Of a stretch of DNA of 64,000 bases, positions 1-8,485 are shown one piece after another. Made by a program: the position numbers and the translations under genes. The notes below the pieces were generated by a model, which did no database searches, was not told where the DNA came from, and worked only from the letters and a program-made list of their open reading frames with translations. The number at the start of each line of letters is the position of its first letter. Position 1 is the stretch's first letter. The stretch is from CAMDPA01 sp963825625 (GTDB lineage: Bacteria > Pseudomonadota > Alphaproteobacteria > Rhizobiales > Hyphomicrobiaceae), in the NCBI GenBank assembly GCA_963825625.1, contig CAWGUF010000023.1, positions 124,001 to 188,000 on the forward strand, written 5' to 3'.

Positions 1-938
1 ACAGCCCAATCGGGGCCGCCCATGTGGGCCTCATAAAGCCCCTTGCGAACCATGATACCCGACATCGGAACAGCGCCGTTCGTCAGTCCCTTGGCGAATG
101 TGATCATGTCCGGGACGATGCCGTAGCGCTCGGCCGCGAAGCCATGCCCGAGCCGGCCAAACCCGGTGATGACCTCATCGAATATCAGCAGGATGCCATG
201 CGCCTGGGTGATCTCCCGGAGCCGCTCCAGATAGCCCTTGGGCGGCGGCAGGCACCCGGTCGAGCCGGCAACGGGCTCCACGATAACCGCAGCGATGGTG
301 GAGGCGTCATGGAGGCCGATGATGCGCACCAATTCGTCGGCCAGCTCCGCCCCCCACTCCGGCTCGCCCACCGAATAGGCCTGCTTGGCCCGGTTGTAGG
401 TCGTCGCCAGATGGTCGACGCCGCCCAGCATAGTGCCGAACGCCTTGCGGTTGTTGACCATGCCACCGACCGAGATGCCCCCGAAGCCCACGCCATGGTA
501 GCCGCGCTCGCGGCCGATGAAACGCGTTCGCGTGCCCTCGCCCTTCAGCCGGTGATAGGACAGCGCCAGCTTCATGGCGGTGTCCACAGCCTCCGAGCCC
601 GAGTTGGCAAACAGCGTATAGTCCAGGTCGCCGGGGGCCATGAGAGCGAGACGATTGGACAGCTCGAACACCTCCGGTGTCGCGAATTGAAACGCTGGCG
701 AATAGTCGAGCCGAGCCGCGGCGGCCTGGATCGCCTTCACGATGGGCTCACGGCAGTGGCCGGCATTGACGCAATAGAGCCCCGAGGTTGCATCGAGCAC
801 CTTGCGACCGTCCGGCGTCGAAAAGTGCATGTCCTTGGCGCCGGTGATGAGGCGCGGGCGCTGCTTGAATGAGCGATTGGGCGTGAACGGCAACCAATAA
901 GATTCGAGTTCGTTCGGCTTGAAGTCGAGCGGGGCCAT
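1..938 (-). CDS. Class III (omega-amino acid type) aminotransferase, 3' part cut by window edge
   Basis: The reading frame is open from an ATG at 938 to the left edge, giving 312 codons of a protein that usually has about 440. The family moves an amino group from an omega-amino acid such as beta-alanine, or a diamine, to pyruvate using pyridoxal phosphate in the cytoplasm. Family marks are visible: the early STPDGRKVLDATSGLYC segment, NSGSEAVDTAMK, RGYHGVG, VEPVAGSTGC, IFDEVITGFGR (cofactor-binding Asp), and ITFAKGLTNGAVP near the cut, whose Lys would hold the cofactor. A GGGAGG ribosome site lies just upstream of the ATG. It is transcribed away from the DUF4403-like gene. Class III aminotransferases are hard to tell apart by substrate, so beta-alanine:pyruvate transaminase is only the best guess. 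Confidence 0.85.
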   Translation of the reverse strand, partial: MAPLDFKPNELESYWLPFTPNRSFKQRPRLITGAKDMHFSTPDGRKVLDATSGLYCVNAGHCREPIVKAIQAAAARLDYSPAFQFATPEVFELSNRLALMAPGDLDYTLFANSGSEAVDTAMKLALSYHRLKGEGTRTRFIGRERGYHGVGFGGISVGGMVNNRKAFGTMLGGVDHLATTYNRAKQAYSVGEPEWGAELADELVRIIGLHDASTIAAVIVEPVAGSTGCLPPPKGYLERLREITQAHGILLIFDEVITGFGRLGHGFAAERYGIVPDMITFAKGLTNGAVPMSGIMVRKGLYEAHMGGPDWA

Positions 939-1237
939 CACAGCCTCCCTGCTTGGAGTTGTCGGGGTGCACGATACGGCGGCACTCTATTAAGCCGAAC
1001 TAAAGCCCGATAGTGCAAGCCTTCGCCATAATGTCGCGGCGCCGACTGCAGAAGCCGGCAGGCTCATCCTTTTCGATCCTGGCTCGTTTTTTGCGTGAAT
1101 GCACAACGAGATCCCTGCGCAGAGTTGCCCGTGTAGCGTTGCCTGTGCAGCCGGTGGACCCGCAAATCACCACAAGGGCGCTTTGCCCACCGGACGGCCC
1201 GACATTCTCGCTCGAACTGGATTGTATGGAGGTTGGT

Positions 1238-3199
1238 GTGCTGAGCTGGAAGACAGGATTGGCTGTCGTCGCCGCGGGCAGTGCTTTTTCATACTACGCG
1301 CTCGGTGACTGGAGTGGTCCGCCGGTTGCCCTGACCGCGGTGCCAGCGCCCGCCCATCAGGCTCTGGATATCCGGCCGGAGCGCTCATCCCTGTTTCTGA
1401 CCGTCCCGGCCAACCTATCGGGCGTTGGCGCCCGCAGTCAGGCTGCCCTGCCCAGCCGTTTGCCGCCGATCAAGAGCTGGCTGCCGGACGCCGCCTGCGC
1501 CAAGCGCACGCGCTGGATGGAGTGCAATACCGCGCGGCTGGAGGGTCAGATCGAGCTCGACGGGCCGCTGAAGGTGGAGATCAGCGGACACACGGCACGC
1601 ATGGGGATCCCACTTTCATACGATCTCTCCGCCACCGGTATCGGCTGGGCGCGCGGTCTGTCGCAACGCAAGAAGGGGAGCACGACGCTGTGGCGATCGT
1701 TCGAGGTCCGCTACGATGCCGGGACCGGCTTCACCGTTGCTCCAGGCCGGGTCGAGCACGATCCTGCGGCAACGATCTCGATACTGAAAGCAAAAGTCGA
1801 CACCGAAGCATTGGTCGCCGCGCATCTGCAGCCCGCCGTCGATGAAATGCAGCGGGAGCTGACTTCGCTTCTCGCCGCGCTTCCCATCAAGTCGGCGGTG
1901 GCCAAGGCCTGGTCGAAACTCGCTGCCCCGCTCGAACTCGAGGCGGGCTCCGGTCGCTGGCTCAAGACTGTGCCGGAATTCGTCAGTCCGACCGGGTTCG
2001 TGACGGCTGACGGCAGGACCTCGTATCGCCTCGCCATCGTAGGCAGGGTCTCGATCGTGGAAAAGGTGGCCGGCGAGGTCCCCAGCAGCTCTGCCCGCAG
2101 CCGCAACAGCGAACCTTTGTACGGCGTGCATGATCAGGCACCAGCAACCTCCAGGATCCGGCTTGCCGTCCCCGTCGGGCTTGCCACTATGCAGCAGGCC
2201 GCAGTCGCGGCGTTTCGCAAGGCCGGCACGATCGAAAGCCGAGCGGATCGCTTCAGCAGGCCGGTCAAGGCCAAGGTCGAGTCGGTCAGGGTCTATCCGG
2301 CTGCCCGGCAGATCGCAGCGGAATTGCAACTTTCCGTCACCGACCTAACCGGCAGCACCCTGCGCGGCACGGCGCATCTCGTCGGGCGGCCGGCAATCGA
2401 CCTGTCCGCCGGCACGGTCACGCTGACTGATGTGACCTTCCCGCTTTCGCTTTCGCGCGAACGCAATGACCGGCGCAGCAGGACCGGCGCGCCGCGGCTT
2501 GGGCCCGAGCCGTTCGCCAGCATTCTCGCCAGCGTCGCGCGCCTCGATATCTCTCGCGCGGCGAGCGAGGCACTGCCGCGCGCCCGCTATTTGCTCGACC
2601 AGGGCATCGGAGAGGGTTTGAGGATAACCGCTGATCTCAGCCAAGCGCGTGCGGTTTCATTCGAGCTTGCTGAGGATGGCGGATGGCTGCTGGTCGACGT
2701 CGAGGGCGAGATCGCAATCGGATATGAGGCGCCCGCTCTGCTGACTGGGGTGCGCATTGCGGCACCCGTTGTCGCCGCTGCGCCGCCAGCTCCGGCCCCG
2801 GCAAAAGTAACGTCTGAGACGAACGCGCCAGCAGCGCAAAACGGTTCGAATGCGCAGCAGGCCCTGTCGTCGGCCGCCGTCGCTCATCAGGCCGGTCGCA
2901 ACGCGACACCGGGTCATGAGGCCGCGCGCTCCGAGGGTCCGACAGAGCCGGAACAAGCCATGCCCGCGGCGCGGGTCCTTACCGCCGCCCCACCGCCAGC
3001 CGCTGCGGGATCATCCGGGCCCGCCGAAGCAGACCCAAGCCGCAGATCGGACGACCAGGCAGGCGCGACGGCCGCCGTGCAACCGGCGCCGCAGGTCAAA
3101 GCGCAACCTCGCGCACAAGCCGCGCCGAAGCCGCGGCCAAATCCCCAGAGGGCACCCGGCAATCGCAACTGGGTCACGGAAACGTTCAACCGATCTTGA
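1238..3199 (+). CDS. DUF4403-like membrane-anchored or secreted protein
   Basis: About 653 residues. I chose the GTG at 1238 because GGAGG sits five bases upstream; an ATG four codons earlier (1226) or a much longer reading from 1013 are alternatives, but the added residues look non-coding. The N-terminus has a hydrophobic segment (LAVVAAGSAFSYYAL) consistent with an anchor or signal. The body has the beta-rich, repeated layout I associate with DUF4403 proteins of proteobacteria. The last 140 residues are a Pro/Ala-rich tail ending in a basic stretch, probably disordered. DUF4403 function is not established; a lipid-binding or envelope role is inference. It is followed on the same strand, 58 bases later, by a carboxylase subunit with no obvious link. 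Confidence 0.6.
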   Translation: MLSWKTGLAVVAAGSAFSYYALGDWSGPPVALTAVPAPAHQALDIRPERSSLFLTVPANLSGVGARSQAALPSRLPPIKSWLPDAACAKRTRWMECNTARLEGQIELDGPLKVEISGHTARMGIPLSYDLSATGIGWARGLSQRKKGSTTLWRSFEVRYDAGTGFTVAPGRVEHDPAATISILKAKVDTEALVAAHLQPAVDEMQRELTSLLAALPIKSAVAKAWSKLAAPLELEAGSGRWLKTVPEFVSPTGFVTADGRTSYRLAIVGRVSIVEKVAGEVPSSSARSRNSEPLYGVHDQAPATSRIRLAVPVGLATMQQAAVAAFRKAGTIESRADRFSRPVKAKVESVRVYPAARQIAAELQLSVTDLTGSTLRGTAHLVGRPAIDLSAGTVTLTDVTFPLSLSRERNDRRSRTGAPRLGPEPFASILASVARLDISRAASEALPRARYLLDQGIGEGLRITADLSQARAVSFELAEDGGWLLVDVEGEIAIGYEAPALLTGVRIAAPVVAAAPPAPAPAKVTSETNAPAAQNGSNAQQALSSAAVAHQAGRNATPGHEAARSEGPTEPEQAMPAARVLTAAPPPAAAGSSGPAEADPSRRSDDQAGATAAVQPAPQVKAQPRAQAAPKPRPNPQRAPGNRNWVTETFNRS

Positions 3200-3257
3200 C
3201 GCCGTGCCCTGGCGCAGCCGATAGCCTGGAGTCCTGGCAAACAGCGAGGGCACCGGC

Positions 3258-4865
3258 TTGGCACGTATCAAATCGATGATCGCAACCACCGGCGAGGCAT
3301 TTCGCGCCAACAAGGCCGCGATGGACGCCCTGGTCGCGGATCTGGCTGCTCGCCGCCAGGAGGCAGCTGCGGGTGGTCCACCGCATTTGCGCCAGCGCCA
3401 TATCGAACGCGGCAAGCTGATGGCGCGTGATCGGGTACTGCAGCTGCTCGATCCCGGCTCCCCGTTCCTCGAGCTCTCCCAACTCGCAGCCTTCGGGATG
3501 TATGGCGGAGATATCCACGCCGCCGGCATCATCACCGGGATCGGTCGCGTGAACGGTCGCATAGCGATGGTCGTCGCCAATGATGCGACCATCAAGGGCG
3601 GCACCTATTTTCCGATGACCGTGAAAAAGCATCTGCGTGCGCAGGAGATCGCGGCGGAGACTCGATTGCCGTGCATCTATCTTGTCGACTCGGGCGGCGC
3701 CAACCTGCCGCAGCAGACGGACGTGTTTCCGGACCGGGATCACTTCGGCCGCATCTTCTACAATCAGGCGCGGATGTCGGCGGCAGGCATCGCTCAGATC
3801 GCCGCGGTGATGGGGAGCTGTACGGCGGGGGGCGCCTATGTTCCGGCGATGTCGGACGAAAGCGTCATCGTCGAGCAGCAGGGAACGATCTTTCTCGGCG
3901 GTCCGCCCTTGGTCAAGGCGGCAACGGGCGAGACTGTGTCGGCTGAGGAGCTTGGCGGCGCCGACGTTCACACCCGGCAGTCAGGGGTGGCCGATCATCT
4001 GGCCCGCGACGACCACCACGCGCTCGAAATCGTGCGCAGGATCGTTGCCAATCTTGGGCCGCCAGCACCTGCTAAGTTGGCAACGCAGACGCCGCGCCAG
4101 CCCGCTTATGACGCGATGGAGCTCAACGGCATCGTGCCAGCCTCGCTCGCCACGCAGTACGATGCGCGCGAAGTGATTGCGCGACTTGTGGACGGGTCCG
4201 AGCTCGACGAGTTCAAAGCGCGCTACGGCACGACGATCATCACCGGCTTTGCCCGCATCGATGGGCTACCCGTTGCTATTCTCGCCAACAACGGCATCCT
4301 TTATTCCGACAGCGCCTTGAAGGCTGCCCACTTCGTCGAGCTGGCGTGCCAGCGCGGCATTCCGCTGCTGTTCCTCCAGAATATTGCCGGCTTCATGGTC
4401 GGTCGCGAGGCGGAGGCCGGCGGCATCGCACGCGATGGGGCCAAGATGGTCGCCGCCGTCGCGACTGCCAACGTTCCGAAGATCACCGTCATCATCGGGG
4501 GCTCATACGGCGCCGGCAACTATGCCATGTGCGGGCGGGGCTATAGCCCACGCTTTCTCTTCACCTGGCCCAACGCCCGGATCTCGGTCATGGGAGGCCA
4601 GCAAGCTGCGTCCGTGCTCGCCACGGTGCGACGTGACAACCTTGAGGCCGAGGGCAAGACCTGGAGCAGGGAGGAAGAAGACCGGTTCAAGCAACCGATC
4701 CTCGATCAATACGAGCGGGAAGGACATCCCTATTTCGCCACGGCGCGGCTGTGGGACGACGGCATCATCACCCCAGCAGAAACCCGCCGTGTCGTGGCGC
4801 TCGCGCTTGCCGCCTCGCTACAAGCGCCGATCGAGCCGACGCGAGCGCCTGTCTTCCGTATGTGA
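3258..4865 (+). CDS. Acyl-CoA carboxylase carboxyltransferase (beta) subunit, methylcrotonyl-CoA type
   Basis: 535 residues from a TTG start with GAGGG upstream (an ATG six codons later is an alternative). It is the carboxyltransferase half of a biotin-dependent acyl-CoA carboxylase, moving CO2 from carboxybiotin to an unsaturated acyl-CoA such as 3-methylcrotonyl-CoA in leucine breakdown. The N-domain carries DATIKGGTYFPMTVKKH, LVDSGGANLPQQ and MGSCTAGGAYVPAMSDE; the C-domain carries FLQNIAGFMVG and GGSYGAGNYAMCGR, all typical of MccB. The length matches MccB (about 535). No biotin-carrying alpha subunit, enoyl-CoA hydratase or isovaleryl-CoA dehydrogenase is next to it, which is unusual, since these normally form one operon. 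Geranyl-CoA carboxylase beta subunit (AtuC) is a close alternative. Confidence 0.88.
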   Translation: MARIKSMIATTGEAFRANKAAMDALVADLAARRQEAAAGGPPHLRQRHIERGKLMARDRVLQLLDPGSPFLELSQLAAFGMYGGDIHAAGIITGIGRVNGRIAMVVANDATIKGGTYFPMTVKKHLRAQEIAAETRLPCIYLVDSGGANLPQQTDVFPDRDHFGRIFYNQARMSAAGIAQIAAVMGSCTAGGAYVPAMSDESVIVEQQGTIFLGGPPLVKAATGETVSAEELGGADVHTRQSGVADHLARDDHHALEIVRRIVANLGPPAPAKLATQTPRQPAYDAMELNGIVPASLATQYDAREVIARLVDGSELDEFKARYGTTIITGFARIDGLPVAILANNGILYSDSALKAAHFVELACQRGIPLLFLQNIAGFMVGREAEAGGIARDGAKMVAAVATANVPKITVIIGGSYGAGNYAMCGRGYSPRFLFTWPNARISVMGGQQAASVLATVRRDNLEAEGKTWSREEEDRFKQPILDQYEREGHPYFATARLWDDGIITPAETRRVVALALAASLQAPIEPTRAPVFRM

Positions 4866-5009
4866 GGCCTGCTTTGTGCCGGTATCAACGGCTGACCGTG
4901 GACTCATTCCGGCCCACCGAATGTTCGACTTTTTACGGGCGGCGGGGGGCCGGAATAGTTTTTCTTTGCGCGCGCCGCCACACCAACCCTGCGCGCAGAT
5001 ACCTGCAAA

Positions 5010-5046
5010 CCTCAGGTTCGACCTGCGGTCTAACCTAAGGTTTTCC
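5010..5046. terminator. Hairpin between converging genes
   Basis: Arms CCTCAGGTT (5010-5018) and AACCTAAGG (5032-5040) pair with one mismatch and are followed by TTTTCC on the + strand. The hairpin overlaps the stop of the leftward TPR gene and follows the rightward carboxylase gene, so it could end both transcripts. Confidence 0.5.
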
Positions 5047-5823
5047 GATATCAGTCCGCAAGGCCGCCACCAGCTGCAGATTGCGCGCGATCACCTGATG
5101 CGGCACGCCGGACTTGGAGGCCTTCTTCAGCAGCTTCTCGGCCTCGTCGACCTTGCGATCAAGGATGTAGCTGAAGGCCAGGTTGTTCAGCACCGCCGGA
5201 TTATCCGGTGAAACCTGAAGTGCCTGGCGGAAATAGCGCTGCGCTTCCTTCTGGTGCCCTCGACTGGCCTCGGCAATACCCAGACCGGACAGGGCCTGCC
5301 AGTTTTCGGTGGTGGCCGGGCCGATCTGCGACAGTACGGATTTAGCTTCCGAGGCCTCGCCCAATTCCAGAGCAATCAGCCCTCGATCCATCACTACCGC
5401 TTTGTCACCCGATTTGCCGCCTCCGGCAGCATCGAGCACCTTGGCAGCCGCATCGAGCTGCCCCTTGGCCTTGAGACGCCTGGCGTAAGCCAAAGCCTTG
5501 TTCGGGTCCTTGGGATCTGCCGAATGGGCTTTGGCCAGAACGGCAAAGCTGGGAGCCTGGGAGGCCGAGCGAGCCGGTTCGGCGCTGGCTGTCTCGGCGG
5601 CCGGGGCCGCTGCAGTCAAATTGCTCTTGAGGCCCGGCAACTGTATGGCACTGCCGGCACATCCCGCCAAAAGACTGGCGACCATCACACCCGTTATGGC
5701 CAAGCCAGCACGCCCAAATCCATTGTACCTACGACCCCGTGCAGCGCATGCCCCCTGGGGCCAACCCTGCCAATGTAAGCCAAACCCCGGCGGAATTGCC
5801 GCCGGTGCACATCTGTTGCGCAT
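5035..5823 (-). CDS. TPR-repeat lipoprotein, TadD-like
   Basis: 262 residues from the ATG at 5823, chosen because GGAG lies eight bases upstream; the open frame continues 15 codons further back. A positively charged start and a hydrophobic stretch end in LLAGC, a lipobox, so the protein should be lipidated at that Cys and sit in the envelope. After a low-complexity Ala-rich linker, tetratricopeptide repeats fill the second half, for example the run containing FRQALQVSPDNPAVLNNLA. This layout matches TadD, the TPR lipoprotein of Tad/Flp pilus systems thought to help secretin assembly. The CpaC secretin and CpaD genes lie 2.7 kb away on the other strand, separated by a WD40 gene, which supports but does not prove a pilus role. 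Confidence 0.72.
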   Translation of the reverse strand: MRNRCAPAAIPPGFGLHWQGWPQGACAARGRRYNGFGRAGLAITGVMVASLLAGCAGSAIQLPGLKSNLTAAAPAAETASAEPARSASQAPSFAVLAKAHSADPKDPNKALAYARRLKAKGQLDAAAKVLDAAGGGKSGDKAVVMDRGLIALELGEASEAKSVLSQIGPATTENWQALSGLGIAEASRGHQKEAQRYFRQALQVSPDNPAVLNNLAFSYILDRKVDEAEKLLKKASKSGVPHQVIARNLQLVAALRTDIGKP

Positions 5824-6048
5824 ATCGAACCACTCCACAGCAAAACTTCGGGTGACGGCCGCATGCAACTGTGACGCTGGATCGAACTGGCTGCCCGCTT
5901 AAGGACTGATAAACGCTGAGCCGTCATTGTGAACGGTAGATTGATTCCATCGTGTGGCTCTGCGGCGGCCAACTCTTGTCCCCACAATTCGGCTGCACAG
6001 GCCGGCTCCGGACACTGCGGGTGCCAGATGGTTCGGTAGGAGGACTTC

Positions 6049-8133
6049 ATGGCGAACAGCGGCCTGACTGTCGGCTCGGTCCGCAAGGCGAACGCGGAAT
6101 TCGGCGTCTGGCGCGATTCGTTTCGTCGCGCGCACGATAGCTGGGTCAGCGCGCCTAGGGACCTCAAGCCGGCCCTGCTGCTGACCGGCAGCGGTCTGGT
6201 GAGGGCCGAAAACTGGCTGATGGAATATCCCGACCAGCTCTCGGAGAGCGAGAAGGTATTCGTCATCAAGAGCCTGTCGGAACGACCCGATGTCGGTAAC
6301 GGGCGCAACAAGGGCCTGGCTCGTGCGCGAAATCGTAACCTACTGAAAAATCTAGCGTCCAACTGGGTCGTCTGGGCCTGCGTTTTCGTCGTGACGTGGT
6401 TGCTGACCGCAAATGATCTTCGCGACGCAATGAAGCGGAACCTCGAGGCCGGTTTGAGCGACCCCATACCCAGCTCGATGCCGAAAGCAATGGCACGCCG
6501 AATAGCCGCCGCGAAACAGGGCAAGGCACCGTCGGACTTAGATGCCGCGCAGCCAAACGAAACGCCGGTCAGCAGCGAGCCGACCACCACGGTCGCAGAA
6601 GCGCCGCAGCCGGCGCAAAGCGCCGAACAGCCGGCCCAGCAGACGGCTGGCGCTGCGGCGCCCACGACCGCCCCGCAACAGGCCGAAGTCCAGCAACCGA
6701 ATGCTCAGGAGCAGCGGATCGCACGGCTGAAGCGACTTGTGGCTCTGGCCGGCGAAGCTGTCGATCGCGGCAATCAGCGTCTGGGACTGCTGCTGGCGAT
6801 CGAAGCCTACGAGGATGTTCAGAAGCTGGCGGCCGAACCGGCTGAGGCCGAGCCGCAGCCAGCCGAGCTTACGACATCCGTGCATGACATCATGGCGCGT
6901 GCCTCGGCGAGCATAGCGCGGGCCCTTCAGACCCGCACCGCGGTCGCTGGTCCTTTGGCGGTTGCCGCGGGGAAACCATCGTCTGCGATGTGTGCAGACG
7001 GCGGAACAATCGTCAACGCCCTGACCGCCAACCGGTTGCGGACCGCGCGCATCAGCACGCAGATCGGAGACAACGTAGACGTGCAGGATCTGCCGAGCGG
7101 CCGGCTTCTGCTGAAAGCCACAGCTTTCTCCGCCGACTGTGAAGCCGTTGTGCTAGCCGCAGACGAGCACGTGGCCGAGTTGTGGTCGGTGAAGACCGGC
7201 AAGAGACTATCCGCGCTGCCTGGGCACGAAGCAACGATCCTTGCGGCCGCACTGAGCCGGGACGGCAGGATGGCGATCACCGCATCGCAGGATGCAACGG
7301 CACGGTTGTGGGATGTTGCCAGCGGCCGACAGCTGGCGCTGCTCGACCAGCACGATCAACAAGTCATCAGCGCCGCCTTCAGCCCAGACGGGCGACTAGC
7401 GCTGACCGCATCGACCGACCGCACCGCCCGGATCTGGGATACCGCAAGCGGACGCCAGCTCAGAGTGCTGGGACGCCATTTGGCAGCGGTCACCGAAGCA
7501 TCCTTCAGTCCGGATGGCAGCCGCGTTCTCACCAGCGCCTGGGACGGGGTCGCACGGGTGTGGGATGCCGGAACGGGCCAGCTTCTGCATTCTCTGAAAC
7601 CTGCCGATGCAGTCGTGATGTCGGCTGCCTACAGCCCCGACGGGATGCGGATCCTGACCGTCTCACAGAATGGCGCCGTGCATGTCTGGGACGCAGCCGC
7701 AGGCACGCTGTCGGCGGCTTTGCCGAGACCGCCCGACCCCGTGCGTACGCTGATTATCTCGCATGACGGGAAAAAGCTGCTGACAGTCACCTGGAACGGG
7801 CAGCTCATACTCTGGGACCTGGACCGCGCAGCGCTCGAAACGGTGCTGAGCGGGCGCGATCAACGTATCGAGGCCGCGGGCTTCGGCAATGACGACCGGC
7901 TGGCCATGGCCATGACGCAGGACGGCAACCTGGTCACGTGGCCTGTCGGCTCCGATTCGGCCGACCTCGTTCGGCTCGGCAAGGCAAGAGTGGGCCAGTG
8001 TCTGAGCGAGGCGGAACGCACGTCGCTGGGATTAGAGCCACGTAGTGCCGGCTGGTGCACGGCATCCGTCCGCACGAAAACGCAATTCACCTCTGTGCGC
8101 CCTTCCGCACCGGCCGGCGGCGGCGGTCTGTAA
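6049..8133 (+). CDS. WD40-repeat membrane protein resembling the C-terminal half of a STAND protein
   Basis: 694 residues with a strong TAGGAGG site before the ATG. Residues 1-100 are soluble and contain LLLTGSGLVRAENWL plus an LSESEKVFVIKS stretch. One membrane segment follows (WVVWACVFVVTWLL, about 105-120), then a Pro/Gln/Ala-rich linker, a helix with LGLLLAIEAYED, and about seven WD40 blades from roughly 340 to 650 (FSPDGRLALTAS, ARIWDTASGR and repeats). It ends in GQCLSEAER and a GWC motif. This order matches the region after the NTPase in bacterial STAND/WD40 proteins, but no NTPase (Walker A) or effector domain is present. It may be a detached sensor or scaffold. Its position between tad genes suggests envelope scaffolding; function is unknown. 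Confidence 0.75.
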   Translation: MANSGLTVGSVRKANAEFGVWRDSFRRAHDSWVSAPRDLKPALLLTGSGLVRAENWLMEYPDQLSESEKVFVIKSLSERPDVGNGRNKGLARARNRNLLKNLASNWVVWACVFVVTWLLTANDLRDAMKRNLEAGLSDPIPSSMPKAMARRIAAAKQGKAPSDLDAAQPNETPVSSEPTTTVAEAPQPAQSAEQPAQQTAGAAAPTTAPQQAEVQQPNAQEQRIARLKRLVALAGEAVDRGNQRLGLLLAIEAYEDVQKLAAEPAEAEPQPAELTTSVHDIMARASASIARALQTRTAVAGPLAVAAGKPSSAMCADGGTIVNALTANRLRTARISTQIGDNVDVQDLPSGRLLLKATAFSADCEAVVLAADEHVAELWSVKTGKRLSALPGHEATILAAALSRDGRMAITASQDATARLWDVASGRQLALLDQHDQQVISAAFSPDGRLALTASTDRTARIWDTASGRQLRVLGRHLAAVTEASFSPDGSRVLTSAWDGVARVWDAGTGQLLHSLKPADAVVMSAAYSPDGMRILTVSQNGAVHVWDAAAGTLSAALPRPPDPVRTLIISHDGKKLLTVTWNGQLILWDLDRAALETVLSGRDQRIEAAGFGNDDRLAMAMTQDGNLVTWPVGSDSADLVRLGKARVGQCLSEAERTSLGLEPRSAGWCTASVRTKTQFTSVRPSAPAGGGGL

Positions 8134-8485
8134 GGCCGAAATCGCTTGCAGAGGCCACAACCGATTGTGCAAGGGCCGGCGCCAGCGCATGCTTTCAACA
8201 GATTTCAAAGCTGACCGCCGATCGTCGGACCGCTGAGTGCGTAAGTCCTTATTTTACACGTTCAGATGGTGGCCGACCTCGCGGAATGCAGCGGGGCTGC
8301 TTTGTGCATAAGTCGTGGATACCTGCTGCCGACGACGACCACGGCTGATTCTGGCTGGCCTGATCGGCCCGAACTCTCTCTAGTCCGGACGACGTTCAAA
8401 GCGCGTGTCGGCCGCATCTCAGCGCCGGCAGTTGCGGCAGTATCATGCGCCGCGTGTCGTTCATGGTCCTAAGTGGGGTTGAGCC
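8134..8485. other. Gene-free stretch upstream of cpaC
   Basis: I see no open frame with a ribosome site here, no RNA gene and no clear terminator after the WD40 gene. It presumably carries the promoter of the cpaC-cpaD pair, but I cannot point to defined -35 and -10 boxes. Confidence 0.4.
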
